Positions 7,967 through 17,249 of a stretch of DNA of 64,000 bases are shown piece after piece (position 1 is the stretch's first letter; each line of letters opens with the position of its first letter). Origin of the DNA: Dactylosporangium fulvum (GTDB taxonomy: Bacteria > Actinomycetota > Actinomycetes > Mycobacteriales > Micromonosporaceae); NCBI RefSeq assembly GCF_025137375.1, contig NZ_CP073720.1, positions 644,501 through 708,500 of the forward strand. The letters are read 5' to 3'. The translations under genes were made by a program, and so were the position numbers. The notes under the pieces are model-generated. The model had not been told where the DNA came from and did not search any database. It saw only the letters and a list, made by a program, of their open reading frames with translations.

Positions 7967-9828
7967 TCGTCGCACCGGCCCGCTCCGCGTTGATCCGCGC
8001 CGGCATCGTGGTCGGCGGGGTGGCGGTGCTGCTGGTTGAGCTCCTGTCGGCGCTCGGCGCGCTGCACCGTCTCTGGATCGTGCTGGCCTGGCTGCTCGTC
8101 GCGTCCGGCGGCGCGCTGCTCCTGCACCGTCGCCGCGCCGTCCCGCCGGCCTCGCGGTCGTGGGCCTCGTGGGCCTCGTGGGCGCGGAAGTCCTGGGAGT
8201 CGGCCCCGCTCGCCGAGCGGCTGACGGCGGGCGCCCTCGGCGTGCTCTTCCTCGCCGACCTGCTGGTCGCCCTGCTCGCACCGCCGAACAACTTCGACTC
8301 GCAGACCTACCACCTGCCGAAGATCGAGCACTGGGTGGCGCGAGGCGAGGTCGGCTTCTACCCGACGATCATCGACCGGCAACTCGCCATGGCGCCCGGC
8401 GCCGAGTATCTGCTGCTGCACCTACGGCTGCTCACCGGTGGCGACGGGCTCTACAACCTGGTCCAGTTCGCCGCGGCGGTGGGCGGCGCGCTGATCGCCT
8501 CCCGGATCACGGCCCAGCTCGGCGGCGACCGGCGCGCCCAGCTCCTGGCGGCCCTCGTCTTCGGCACCACACCGATGGTCCTGCTCGAGGCCACCAGCAC
8601 GCAGACCGACCTCGTCGTCGCCCTCTGGGTCGGCAGCGTCGCCACGCTGGTCCTCGACGAACTGCGGCGGCCGACTTCCTGGCTCTCGATGCTGATGCTC
8701 GGCCTGGCCGCCGGCCTGACCCTGCTGACCAAGGCGACCGGCCTGCTCGCGGTCGGCCCCCTGCTGGTCGTCTGGTTCTTCGCCCAGCTCCGGCTGGGCC
8801 GGTGGCGCGCCGTCGGGCGGCCACTGCTCGGCACCCTGGTCATCGTCTTCTGCATGGCGGCGCTCGCCGGGCCGTACCTCGCACGCGTCCAGACCGCCTA
8901 CGACCACCCGCTCGGCCCCGACCACCTGCGCGAGTCGATCTCGATGCAGCGCCACGACCCGGCATCCGTGCTGATCAACGCGCTGCGCATCACCGAGACC
9001 GCGCTCCAGACACCGCTCGGGCCGGTCGGGTCGGGCGCCATCAAGAGCCTCGCTTCGTCGCTCGGGGTCGACCCGTCGGCGCGGGACATCACGTACTGGA
9101 ACTCGACCTATCCGTACACGTCCTGGCCGCCCGACGAGGACCGGGTGTCCTTCCCGGTGCAGGGGGCGCTCGTGCTGATCGGTGCGCTGGTGCTGCTCGC
9201 ACGCCGTTCTCGGGCGGTGGTACGGCTCTACGCCGCCCTCTTCTGGCTCGCCGTCCTCGCCTACGTCGTCATGGTGAAATGGCAGCCCTGGGGCAACCGG
9301 TTGATCATGTTCCTGCTCCTGCTGGGCACCCCCTTGGCCGCACTGTGGGTGAGCAGCGTCCTGCACCGGTCCGCCGACCGTCGGAGGGCGGTGAGCTGGT
9401 CGATGGCGGCCGTCCTCGCGGCCGGCACCCTGGCCGGCGGTTTCGCGCTCGCCTACGGTTGGCCACGCCGTCTGGTCGGCCACGGCTCGGTCTTCACGAC
9501 GAGCGAGCTGGACCAGCGGTTCATCCGCCGCCCGGAGTGGCGGGCGGACTATGTCTGGGCGGCTGACGCGGTGAAGGCGGCGGGTGCTCAGCGGGTAGGC
9601 CTGCTGCAGGGCTACAACACGTGGGAATATCCGTGGTGGGTCCTGCTTCCCGACCGGTCGATCGTCTCGCTGCAGTCGCTGCAACCGGACCTGCCAGCGG
9701 CCACGCTGGACGACGTCGACGCCGTGCTGTGCGTGTCCCCGCCGAAGCCGTGCGAGATCTACATCCCACCGTCCTGGGCCCCCAAGCGCCAGGGCGAGGT
9801 CGTCTACGCCTTGCGCCCGTCCCCGTGA
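7963..9828 (+). CDS. GT-C membrane glycosyltransferase (PMT/ArnT-like)
   Basis: 621 residues with about 11-12 hydrophobic helices. The first large loop carries PPNNFDSQTYHLPKIEHWV; the acidic residue in such loops is the usual catalytic base of dolichyl-/polyprenyl-phosphate-sugar-dependent GT39/GT83 enzymes. A soluble C-terminal extracytoplasmic domain follows (about residues 500-621). It should move a sugar from polyprenyl-phosphate onto a glycan or protein at the outer face. The GTGA overlap with the previous gene indicates coupling. A weak hairpin lies downstream. The family call is secure at fold level; acceptor and sugar are unknown. Confidence 0.75.
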   Translation: MIVAPARSALIRAGIVVGGVAVLLVELLSALGALHRLWIVLAWLLVASGGALLLHRRRAVPPASRSWASWASWARKSWESAPLAERLTAGALGVLFLADLLVALLAPPNNFDSQTYHLPKIEHWVARGEVGFYPTIIDRQLAMAPGAEYLLLHLRLLTGGDGLYNLVQFAAAVGGALIASRITAQLGGDRRAQLLAALVFGTTPMVLLEATSTQTDLVVALWVGSVATLVLDELRRPTSWLSMLMLGLAAGLTLLTKATGLLAVGPLLVVWFFAQLRLGRWRAVGRPLLGTLVIVFCMAALAGPYLARVQTAYDHPLGPDHLRESISMQRHDPASVLINALRITETALQTPLGPVGSGAIKSLASSLGVDPSARDITYWNSTYPYTSWPPDEDRVSFPVQGALVLIGALVLLARRSRAVVRLYAALFWLAVLAYVVMVKWQPWGNRLIMFLLLLGTPLAALWVSSVLHRSADRRRAVSWSMAAVLAAGTLAGGFALAYGWPRRLVGHGSVFTTSELDQRFIRRPEWRADYVWAADAVKAAGAQRVGLLQGYNTWEYPWWVLLPDRSIVSLQSLQPDLPAATLDDVDAVLCVSPPKPCEIYIPPSWAPKRQGEVVYALRPSP

Positions 9829-9907
9829 TCCACGGTCGTTCTGCGTCGTCACCGGCCTGAGCGGAATACGCTGCGGAGGGTATGTCCGTCCGCCCGGCAG
9901 GAGGGCG

Positions 9908-9924
9908 CTCCCCTCGACGGGGAG
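9908..9924. terminator. Convergent-gene hairpin
   Basis: CTCCCC-TCGAC-GGGGAG between two convergent genes. The stem is only 6 bp, so its strength is doubtful. Confidence 0.35.
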
Positions 9925-9939
9925 GCGGGGTTCGAAGGA

Positions 9940-11397
9940 TCAGGAGACGGCGGGCTCGGCGGGGGCCGGGGTCTCGGTCACGGCAGGGGGCTCAGACCAC
10001 AGCACCGCGCGGGCCTCGCCGGCCAACAGCAGCAGCCAGATCGCGCCGTTGGTGCCGCCGATCAGCCAGTCCTCCGTCGCGATCGTCGGGACTATCGCGG
10101 CGGCGCCGACCGTGAACCATGCCGCCGGCATCGTCCCGTCCGGGCGGCGGCGAGCCGCGTGCCACAGCAACAATGCCAGGCCCACGCCGAACGCCGCGGC
10201 GCCGAGGACGCCGCCTCTGCGGAACGCGCCGACCGCCGCGTTGTCGGTGTTGAGCTGGCGGCGCGGGCCCTCCGGTGGGGCGCCGTCGTCGAGGCGGGTC
10301 ACCACCGCGCGGGAGGTGCGGGCGTCGCCGAACGCCTTTTCGGCCCAGCCGGCGTCGCGCCAGTCCACCCAGACCTGCCGCCACGTGTCGGTCCGGCCGC
10401 TGGTGACGTCGCCGCCGCCGTCGTTGAACCGGTCGCGGAAGATGAACTGGCTGCCGCCGCCGACCGTGAACACGATCGCCAGCACGACAAACGGGGTGGC
10501 CATCGCGATCCAGGCGTTGCGGCCGCGCGAGTCGACGTCGGTGTGCCGGCGCCAGAGCGTCACCGCGGCAAAGGCCACAGCGGCGGCCGTGGCGAAGACG
10601 AAGCCGGTCCGCGAGTCGCTGATCGACAGCACCAGCGCGGCGACCGCGGCCACGCCGAAGCGCTGCCAAGCGGCGATCGCCCGGTCGAAGCCGATCCGGA
10701 TGCCGGCGATGACCACCAGGCCGGCCAGGGAGTTCGGGTGGTAGAACAGGCCGGGGCCGCCCCAGAAGCGGTCGCGCATGATCGTTGCCGACGGGCTGTC
10801 CGGGGTGACGTGCTGCGCGTCGAAGAGGCTGCCCGAGCCGACCAGCAGCAGGGCCGCGATGCCCAGCAGGATCGCGGCCGCCATGCCGATGCTCAGGTCT
10901 TTGCGCTGCTTGGAGGTGATGGCGACAACGGCCAGCACCGCCAGGGTGAAAACCGCGGCGTAGGCCACCCGCTGCCCGGCCACCTTCAGGTGGACCACCA
11001 GGAGGGCGCCGAGAATGCCGAAGAACCAGTAGGTCAGGCCCAGCCAGGCGGCGCCGAGGCGGGGCAGCGAGCGGCTGTTGGCCAGCCAGGGCCAGCCCCA
11101 CACGGCGAAGACGACCACTTCGACGGCGAGCACCGCCCAGATGACGATCGGCCGATCGGTCGAGGTCCACGTGAGCATGCCGGCGAGGACGAACAGCCCA
11201 CCGATCACGCCGCCACGCAGCGACAGGCCCGGCAGGCTCAGCGCCAGACCCGCGACCGCCAGGGCGATCAGCGCCGCGGCGAACGCGGCTGCGGACTGGC
11301 CGAAAGAGTCGGTGCGGCTGTACTCCAGGCCGGCGGCGCCGAACGCGACGAGCACGGCCGCGATCAGCAGCAGCGGCAGGTAGCGGGACCGAATCAT
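9940..11397 (-). CDS. O-antigen ligase / polymerase-like membrane protein
   Basis: 485 residues. ATG 11397 overlaps the stop of the upstream GT2 gene (ATGA); the longer open frame upstream runs through that gene and is rejected. About 12 helices with a periplasmic loop carrying RDRFWGGPGLFYHPNSLAGL and, later, a DxxTSGRTDTW-like segment (GGGDVTSGRTDTWRQV). Both are typical of the Wzy_C/O-antigen ligase family. It probably transfers or polymerises lipid-linked glycan outside the membrane. Third gene of a leftward operon with a GT2 enzyme and a large polytopic protein. Confidence 0.8.
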   Translation of the reverse strand: MIRSRYLPLLLIAAVLVAFGAAGLEYSRTDSFGQSAAAFAAALIALAVAGLALSLPGLSLRGGVIGGLFVLAGMLTWTSTDRPIVIWAVLAVEVVVFAVWGWPWLANSRSLPRLGAAWLGLTYWFFGILGALLVVHLKVAGQRVAYAAVFTLAVLAVVAITSKQRKDLSIGMAAAILLGIAALLLVGSGSLFDAQHVTPDSPSATIMRDRFWGGPGLFYHPNSLAGLVVIAGIRIGFDRAIAAWQRFGVAAVAALVLSISDSRTGFVFATAAAVAFAAVTLWRRHTDVDSRGRNAWIAMATPFVVLAIVFTVGGGSQFIFRDRFNDGGGDVTSGRTDTWRQVWVDWRDAGWAEKAFGDARTSRAVVTRLDDGAPPEGPRRQLNTDNAAVGAFRRGGVLGAAAFGVGLALLLWHAARRRPDGTMPAAWFTVGAAAIVPTIATEDWLIGGTNGAIWLLLLAGEARAVLWSEPPAVTETPAPAEPAVS

Positions 11398-12359
11398 TGC
11401 GCCGGCGCCTGCGCTTTGCTGCGCTGGCGGCTCAGGAAGAAGTCCCGGACGACCCGTCGCGGTCCGGCCGGCACGAGCCACACCTGCAGGAACGTCACAT
11501 AGTCGGTGAAGCCGGGCTTGCCGTGCTTGCGGGCCTCGCGTAACAGGTCGAAGAAGACCCGCGGGCTGCGGCTGGCCGCCGCCATCGAGCCGACGACGCT
11601 CATCGCGAGTGCCGCGTATGCGCGGGGCGTCACCCGGGGACGGGTCTGCTGCAGCCACTCCAGCGACTGCTTCCACGGCGCGTCGAAGCTGATCCGCGGG
11701 CGGTTCTCGTCGGCATACCAGATCACCAGCGGCTCTTCGGCGTAGATCAGGTCCACACCCTCCTCCTGGAGGCTCCGCAGGGTCCAGTCGAGCTCCTGGA
11801 GGCGCCGCAGGCCGTCGGCGAAGGGCACCTTCCGCAGCAGGGCGGTCGGCGCCATGATCGTCGAGGTCTGGATGAACCCGTCGCCGTGGAAGAACCCGTG
11901 CCGCACGGCGAGATACTCACTGATCGGCTCGCCCGGCGCCGGGATGCGGCGCGGCATGATCAGCTCGGCCCGCGGGGTGCGCATGAAAAGGCGGCTGCCG
12001 ACGATCGGCAGCGGCACCCCGGACGCCTTCGCGCGGGCGAGTTGGGTGGCGAGCTTCTCCGGCAGCCACTCGTCGTCGTCGTCGAGGAACGCGACCCAGT
12101 CGGCATGGGCGGCGTTGACCCCGTGGTTGCGGGCCGCCGGCGCGCCGCCGGACGCCTCCAGCTCGATCGGGCGGACCCGCTCGTCACCGACCGCGCGGAG
12201 CGCCTCTGCCGTGGCCGGGTCCGGGCCGTCGATGACAACGACGACCTCGATCTCCTGCAGGGTCTGGGCCAGCGCGCTGTGCACTGCGCGCAACACCAGC
12301 TCGGGCCGGTTGCGGGTGGGAATGACGACGCTGACCTCGGGTCTTTGCACGATGACCAA
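11394..12359 (-). CDS. Glycosyltransferase family 2
   Basis: 321 residues with a GT-A fold: VSVVIPTRNRPELVLRAVHSALAQTLQEIEVVVVIDG, then WVAFLDDDDEWLPEKLATQL containing the DDD metal and donor site. It transfers a sugar from a nucleotide donor at the cytoplasmic face. The start used is TTG 12359, which has GAGACGG nearby; GTG 12350 is an alternative three codons in. The C-terminal part (residues 230-321) is helical and ends RQRSKAQAPAQ. It sits mid-operon, with a 4-bp overlap to the ligase-like gene and 47 bp after the polytopic gene. Confidence 0.85.
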   Translation of the reverse strand: MVIVQRPEVSVVIPTRNRPELVLRAVHSALAQTLQEIEVVVVIDGPDPATAEALRAVGDERVRPIELEASGGAPAARNHGVNAAHADWVAFLDDDDEWLPEKLATQLARAKASGVPLPIVGSRLFMRTPRAELIMPRRIPAPGEPISEYLAVRHGFFHGDGFIQTSTIMAPTALLRKVPFADGLRRLQELDWTLRSLQEEGVDLIYAEEPLVIWYADENRPRISFDAPWKQSLEWLQQTRPRVTPRAYAALAMSVVGSMAAASRSPRVFFDLLREARKHGKPGFTDYVTFLQVWLVPAGPRRVVRDFFLSRQRSKAQAPAQ

Positions 12360-12406
12360 TCCGTCTCGGATTCAGTGCTCTTGAGCCGGTGACATGACAC
12401 CGAGTA

Positions 12407-14404
12407 CTACGGGTTTGCTGGCGTAGCGTACACGACCTGCACTTTCGTCGGATATTTCGCAGCTAGCAGGCGTGCGGCCTCGATGTTCGACGGTGCGAGC
12501 GGGTCGCCGAACGCTACCGGCAACGGCTGTCCTGGTCGCACGTTGGGGCGGTTCGGGTGCTCTACGTCGACAACGAGCAGGCTCGCCTGCGGGTCGTGGA
12601 CGAAGAACCGCACGGTCACCGGACTGTCGATCACCAGTTGCTCCATGTCGGCGTACGTGCCGCCCTTGCCGGCCGGGTACAGCAGGTCCCGCCAGCCGGG
12701 GAAGTGACGGTACTGACCCTGGAGCGCCGCGGCACCGAGCGTCCCCGACCAGTTACGCCACGGGCTCCCCATGAGATCGACGTTCACCGCATTGCCCCCG
12801 TCGGGGAACATGCGGGCCATCAACAGTGCGTCGCGGGCCGCTTCCGGTGAGCCACGGTCCTTGCCCAGTGCGAGCTTCACGCCCGGCGCCACCGGTGTCG
12901 TGTGCCACTTGCCGCCGGCGACCGCCATGGCGAGCACGACGGGGAGCGCGATCACCGTCTGTGCCCGCATCGGCACGCGGGCCAGACCGCCGAGAGCGCA
13001 CAGGGCGACCACGATCAGCAGGTGGAGCAGCTTGTCGAAGTAGTAGACCGGCCGGCCGATGGTGGCGATCTGGTACAGGCCGATGCCGGCCGCGAAGGCG
13101 AACGCGACGCCGCCGGTGAACAGTGCGGCGCGGTGACCCGGCGTGCGCAGGCCGTTGCGGGCGGCGAGTGCGAGCACCGCCAGCGTCACCAGGACCGCGG
13201 TGGCGGGGCGGTCGACGACTCTGGCCGTACCGTTGAGGAGGAGCTGCTCACCGCTGGAGGCGGCCATGGCGGTCAGCGGGCCGATCGCGGACACCGCCGC
13301 CGTGAGCACCGCCGCGAACCAGCCCCACCAGTGGCGCCACAGCCGGGCGCGCCAGATCCACCAGAGTGCGGCGACACCGGCGTAGGGCAGGAAGAGCGGG
13401 TAGCTGAACGACACCCCCACCAGGAGTAGCGCCACCGTGACGGTCTGCTCGCCGAGCCGCGTCAGCGGGCGGGCGACGATCGCGGTCAGGACCGCCGCGC
13501 AGGCGAGGCCGGCCAACTCGTTCGGGTAGCCGCGGGCCAGCACCGTCACCGGGTCGCCCAAGACCAGCCAGGCGGCGGCGATGAGCAGCACCGGCAGCGT
13601 GCGGGCCGGGCTCGCGCCGGGGCCGGCGATGCGCCGCGCCGCCCAGAGCACCGCGAGCGCGAGCAGCAGAAACGTGCCGACGAGCAGCCAGACGAAGATG
13701 TCGACGGCGGTGCCGGGCGCGCCGCTGCCGCCCGACGAGCGCACGAAGCGGTCCAGCACCGCGTAGGCGAAGTGCAGCCCCTGCGGGTAGTTGGCGATGC
13801 CGCGCCATTCTCCGTCCGGTACGAACGGAAGCAGCGCATCCGGACGCATGAACAGATAGCCGCCGGTGCGGCCGATCACGTCGTACAGCAGGTAGTGGCG
13901 TGCGATGTCCTCGCCGGCCAGGGGCAGTCCGAGGCGTCCGCCGAGGTCCCTGACCGCATACGGCACCAGGGAGACCAGCGACACCCCGGCGGCGGCCAGC
14001 GCGAGGAGCCAGTCGACGCGGAGCCTGCGCTTCGGCTCGGTCTTCCGCGGGGTCCTGTTCAGGCGGCCGGTCGCGGCGGCGATCAGCACCAGGACGGTCA
14101 GCGCCACGCCGCCGATCAGCGTCGGGTGCAGGTGGCCGGGCCACAGCGTGACGGCCAGGCCGAAGAGGCAGGCCGCGCCGAAGAGTTGCGCGCATGCCAG
14201 CACCAGCCGGTCGAGCAGGCCGACGCTGCCGCGCTGGATCGCCGCCGTCCCGGCCAGCACCACGAGCGGCAGCAACACGTCGAGCTTGATCGGATGGGTC
14301 GCCAACGGCAGGAGCCAGGCCAGTGCGAGCCCTGCCGCGATCTTCGGCACTGATCTTCCAGTAGCCGAGCCTTCGCTGGTCCCCTTCGGGATCACCGTCA
14401 CCAC
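12407..14404 (-). CDS. Large polytopic membrane protein, probably GT-C type
   Basis: 665 residues from GTG 14404, chosen because GGAGAG stands 5 nt upstream; GTG 14350, with TGGAAGA upstream, is a shorter alternative. About 13 hydrophobic helices, then a soluble C-terminal domain (about residues 500-665). After the fourth or fifth helix a long loop carries AGEDIARHYLLYDVIGRTGGYLFMRPD and WRGIANYPQGLHFAYA, similar in position to the acidic catalytic loop of GT-C enzymes such as actinobacterial arabinosyl- or mannosyltransferases. First gene of the leftward operon. Membership in a named family is not certain. Confidence 0.6.
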   Translation of the reverse strand: MVTVIPKGTSEGSATGRSVPKIAAGLALAWLLPLATHPIKLDVLLPLVVLAGTAAIQRGSVGLLDRLVLACAQLFGAACLFGLAVTLWPGHLHPTLIGGVALTVLVLIAAATGRLNRTPRKTEPKRRLRVDWLLALAAAGVSLVSLVPYAVRDLGGRLGLPLAGEDIARHYLLYDVIGRTGGYLFMRPDALLPFVPDGEWRGIANYPQGLHFAYAVLDRFVRSSGGSGAPGTAVDIFVWLLVGTFLLLALAVLWAARRIAGPGASPARTLPVLLIAAAWLVLGDPVTVLARGYPNELAGLACAAVLTAIVARPLTRLGEQTVTVALLLVGVSFSYPLFLPYAGVAALWWIWRARLWRHWWGWFAAVLTAAVSAIGPLTAMAASSGEQLLLNGTARVVDRPATAVLVTLAVLALAARNGLRTPGHRAALFTGGVAFAFAAGIGLYQIATIGRPVYYFDKLLHLLIVVALCALGGLARVPMRAQTVIALPVVLAMAVAGGKWHTTPVAPGVKLALGKDRGSPEAARDALLMARMFPDGGNAVNVDLMGSPWRNWSGTLGAAALQGQYRHFPGWRDLLYPAGKGGTYADMEQLVIDSPVTVRFFVHDPQASLLVVDVEHPNRPNVRPGQPLPVAFGDPLAPSNIEAARLLAAKYPTKVQVVYATPANP

Positions 14405-14523
14405 AAGTACTCTCCGTATCGACCGGGGCACTCGGCATCGTGGTGCGCCACCGGGACGTGACGATATCGCGTCGTCCGGGTACCGTGCAGAAGGCTTCCG
14501 GGGGCCGACCTTCATGACTGAAG

Positions 14524-15717
14524 GTGACTGCCGAAGACTACTGGGGAGTGGAGGCGTTGGCGAAGGGTGGCGTGGCACGGCGGAAGGGCCGTGGCCGGCG
14601 AGACCCTCTGTGGGCTCGCATTCTTGTTGTGGTCGGCTCGTTGCTCATGATCAGCGCCGGCACCACCTTCGTGCTGAAGGACGTGGTGTTCGGCTACGCG
14701 ACGCGCAGTGTCAAGAAGGAAGACCTGCTGCCCGCCGAGCAAGGCAAGCACGCAAGTGTCAATGGCGCCAAGAACCTCCTGCTTATCGGCATCGATCCGC
14801 GCCCGGATCAGAACCCGAACGACGCCATCCGGTCGGACTCGATTCTCATCCTGCACATTCCGGCATCGCACGACATGGCGTTCCTGATCTCGATCCCCCG
14901 TGACACGTGGGTCTCGATCCCGAAGTACAACAACGGGAAGCGCACGTTCAACGGCGGCAAGGACAAGATCAACGGGGCCTTCGCCGAGGGCGGCCTCGGG
15001 CTGACCGGCAAGGACCAGCGCGGGCACGGCACGAAGCTGCTGGCCGCGACCATCCGGCAGAACTGGGGCATCACCTTCGACGCGGCGGCCATCGTCGACT
15101 TCGTCGGGTTCCAGGACGTGGTGAAGGTCGTCGGCGGTGTCGACATGTATGTCGACCAGCGCACCGTCTCGGTCCACAACGGCACCGACGCGCACGGCAA
15201 TCACAAGGTGCCGTTCGACCAGCGGGACAACGGCCGCGGCGGCACCGACCTGATCCCGATCAAGGGCGTGACGCCGAAGGTCTACGAGGTCGGCTACCAG
15301 CACCTGGCCGCCTGGGAGGCGCTCGACTACGTTCGCCAGCGGGAGACGCTGCCCAACAGTGACTACGACCGGCAGCGCCACCAGCAGCAGTTCATCAAGG
15401 CGCTGCTGAAGAAGATCGCCAGCAAGGAGGTGCTCGGCAACCCGAGCATGCTCAACAAGGTGCTGGACGTCGTCGGCCGAGCCGTGACGATCGACACGGG
15501 CAGCGTCGGCCTCGACGACTGGATCTTCGCGATGCGCAACATCGACGGCGACCGGATGCTCACGCTGAAGACCAACAACGGCGGCTTCCACCAGTCACCG
15601 GAGAACCCGGGCGCCGAGGCGCTGGACCAGACGACGCTCGAACTGCTGGCCGCCGTGCGAGCGAAAAACGTCCCCGCGTTCGTCTCCAGCAACCCGTCCC
15701 TCGTCAGCTCCAGCTGA
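14524..15717 (+). CDS. LytR-CpsA-Psr (LCP) family glycopolymer ligase
   Basis: 397 residues. Basic N-terminus, one membrane helix (about residues 37-57), then the LCP domain. Diagnostic pieces: LLLIGIDPRP, RSDSILILHI, ISIPRDTWVSIP (catalytic Arg/Asp), FVGFQDVVKVVGGVDMYVD, and YVRQRETLPNSDYDRQRHQQQFI. LCP enzymes move a polyprenyl-linked glycopolymer onto peptidoglycan outside the cell. Its place at the end of the polysaccharide locus suggests it anchors that glycan to the wall. Divergent from the polytopic-protein operon. GTG 14524 is the longest supported start; no strong ribosome site is visible. Confidence 0.9.
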   Translation: MTAEDYWGVEALAKGGVARRKGRGRRDPLWARILVVVGSLLMISAGTTFVLKDVVFGYATRSVKKEDLLPAEQGKHASVNGAKNLLLIGIDPRPDQNPNDAIRSDSILILHIPASHDMAFLISIPRDTWVSIPKYNNGKRTFNGGKDKINGAFAEGGLGLTGKDQRGHGTKLLAATIRQNWGITFDAAAIVDFVGFQDVVKVVGGVDMYVDQRTVSVHNGTDAHGNHKVPFDQRDNGRGGTDLIPIKGVTPKVYEVGYQHLAAWEALDYVRQRETLPNSDYDRQRHQQQFIKALLKKIASKEVLGNPSMLNKVLDVVGRAVTIDTGSVGLDDWIFAMRNIDGDRMLTLKTNNGGFHQSPENPGAEALDQTTLELLAAVRAKNVPAFVSSNPSLVSSS

Positions 15718-15799
15718 CCGCCACGCGCGCCTTGGTGGGTCCCGGTGACCAGGGCCACGGATAGGTCAACCTGGACACCGAACCCTGGGCTGAGCACGC

Positions 15800-15837
15800 G
15801 GGCGGCCCCGGAACCGCCGTAGCGGGCCGGGCCGCCC
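15800..15837. terminator. Bidirectional terminator hairpin
   Basis: GGGCGGCCC (15800-15808) pairs perfectly with GGGCCGCCC (15829-15837), loop 20 nt, between the convergent LCP and sigma factor genes. It may serve both. Confidence 0.6.
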
Positions 15838-15850
15838 AGGTGCGAAAGGG

Positions 15851-16708
15851 TCAGTCGGTGAGGGCCGTCAGCTCCGAGCGCAGGGTGCGCAGGGCGCCGG
15901 CCAGGAGGCGGGAGACGTGCATCTGGGAGATGCCGAGCTCGGTCGCGATCTGGGACTGGGTCAGGTTGCCGTGGAAGCGCATCGCGATGATCTTCTGCTC
16001 GCGCTCGGGGAGCTTGGCCAGCAGCGGCCGCAGCGCCTCGCGGTTCTCGACGTTGCGCATGTCGGGGTCCTCGCCGCCGAGCAGGTCGCCGAGGCCGGCC
16101 GCGCCGGGGTCGGTGCCGTCGCCGGCCGGCGCGTCGAGCGACAGCGCCCGATACGCCTGGCCGCAGTCCAGGCCCTCGATGATCTCCTCCTCGCTCACCT
16201 CGAGCCGGGCGGCGAGGTCGGCGACCGTCGGGGAGCGGCCGAGGTCCTGGGCCAGGTCGCCGGAGACCTTGCTGATCTCCAGCCGCAGTTCCTGGAGCCG
16301 GCGGGGGACGCGGACGTCCCAGCCTTTGTCGCGGAAGTGGCGCTTGAGCTCGCCGACGATCATCGGGATCGCGTAGCTGGTGAACGCGGCGCCGCGGGTC
16401 GGGTCGTAGCCGTCGACGGACTTGATCAGGCCGAGGTTGGCGACCTGGACGAGGTCGTCGAACTGCTCGCCGCGGTTGCGGAAGCGCCGGGCGAGGTATT
16501 CGGCCAGCGGGATGTACAGCTCGATCAGCCGAGCCCGGACGCGTTCGCGGTCGGGACCGGCGGGGAGGTCGGCCATCAAGGACAGCAGCGCCTTGGCCTG
16601 CGCGTCGGTGGCGCGCGTGGGGTTTGCGGCCGCGCCGTTCCCGGCGGCGCCGGTGGGCGCGGCGGAGGCGAGAGCGCGGTTGATGGCGTGGTCGACGGAG
16701 ATGGTCAC
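15851..16708 (-). CDS. Sigma-70 family sigma factor, SigB/SigF/SigG type
   Basis: 285 residues from GTG 16708, with AAGGGG about 9-10 nt upstream. Region 2: YIPLAEYLARRFRNRGEQFDDLVQVANLGLIKSVDGYDP (about 70-105) and FTSYAIPMIVGELKRHFRDKGW. Region 3: VPRRLQELRLEISKVSGDL. Region 4 HTH: LPEREQKIIAMRFHGNLTQSQIATELGISQMHVSRLLAGAL. There is no region 1.1, as in group 3 stress/sporulation sigma factors controlled by partner switching. The RsbW-like kinase and STAS antagonist at 17918-18680 lie on the same strand and are its natural partners, though the cold-shock gene and a terminator lie between. It has a 540-bp upstream region. Confidence 0.92.
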   Translation of the reverse strand: MTISVDHAINRALASAAPTGAAGNGAAANPTRATDAQAKALLSLMADLPAGPDRERVRARLIELYIPLAEYLARRFRNRGEQFDDLVQVANLGLIKSVDGYDPTRGAAFTSYAIPMIVGELKRHFRDKGWDVRVPRRLQELRLEISKVSGDLAQDLGRSPTVADLAARLEVSEEEIIEGLDCGQAYRALSLDAPAGDGTDPGAAGLGDLLGGEDPDMRNVENREALRPLLAKLPEREQKIIAMRFHGNLTQSQIATELGISQMHVSRLLAGALRTLRSELTALTD

Positions 16709-17249
16709 GGGAACAGACCCCTTCTGGTGCGGGTGACCGGACGCGGTGACGGCGCAGACGTCCGCTGCGCGGGGGATGAGGAGACGTCACCGGCCAGCAC
16801 TCGGGAGCCGCTGGAGGGCACACTGGGCTGGCGCCGGTCGGGAATCGCTCTCAGCGCCCGTTTCTTGAGCGCCGGTGCAAGACCTGCGAGGCTCACCGGG
16901 GGCGATCCGCCGCTGCTGGACGGGACCCCAGGTCCGTGGGCCGCTGATTTGGGCCGTTCGGACGAGGTGAACGGAGCCGAGCGTACTAGAGATCTCACCA
17001 GAACGCGAGGCGAGCGCTCCCATTGGGTTTGAAGTTGGTCGCTATATCACCGACTGTTCAGTAGAACAATACGCTGAGTGTTCACAAGGATTGCTTGTGC
17101 ATTTCAGTTTGGTAGTCGATCAGGTCCGTATCGCGATACCGGGGCTGCGTTTTTGCAGCGCGCAAGCTACCGTCTCCACCGTGGCGTGCGCCTGTTTCAA
17201 CATTGACTCGTGAGGTGCGGGTCGGGGCGTCGTCGCTAAGGAGTTACAC
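16709..17249. promoter_or_regulatory. Divergent regulatory region, sigma factor / cold-shock gene
   Basis: No credible gene. The right half is notably AT-richer and holds several inverted repeats: TGTTC-AGTA-GAACA (17055-17068), CACAAG-gattg-CTTGTG (17083-17099) and the perfect palindrome GTATCGCGATAC (17128-17139). These are candidate operators or RNA structures. A long 5' leader for the cold-shock gene is possible, since such genes often have one. No clear GTTT/GGGTAT SigB-type promoter was found. Confidence 0.4.

Noticed and set aside
8160..8187. GTGGGCCTC tandem triplication in the GT-C gene
   Set aside because: A 9-bp in-frame repeat giving SWASWASWA in a loop; likely slippage without function.
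17055..17083. Possible LexA/SOS box (GAAC/GTTC elements)
   Set aside because: The orientation is GTTC-N4-GAAC, the reverse of the actinobacterial GAAC-N4-GTTC box, and no SOS gene is adjacent.
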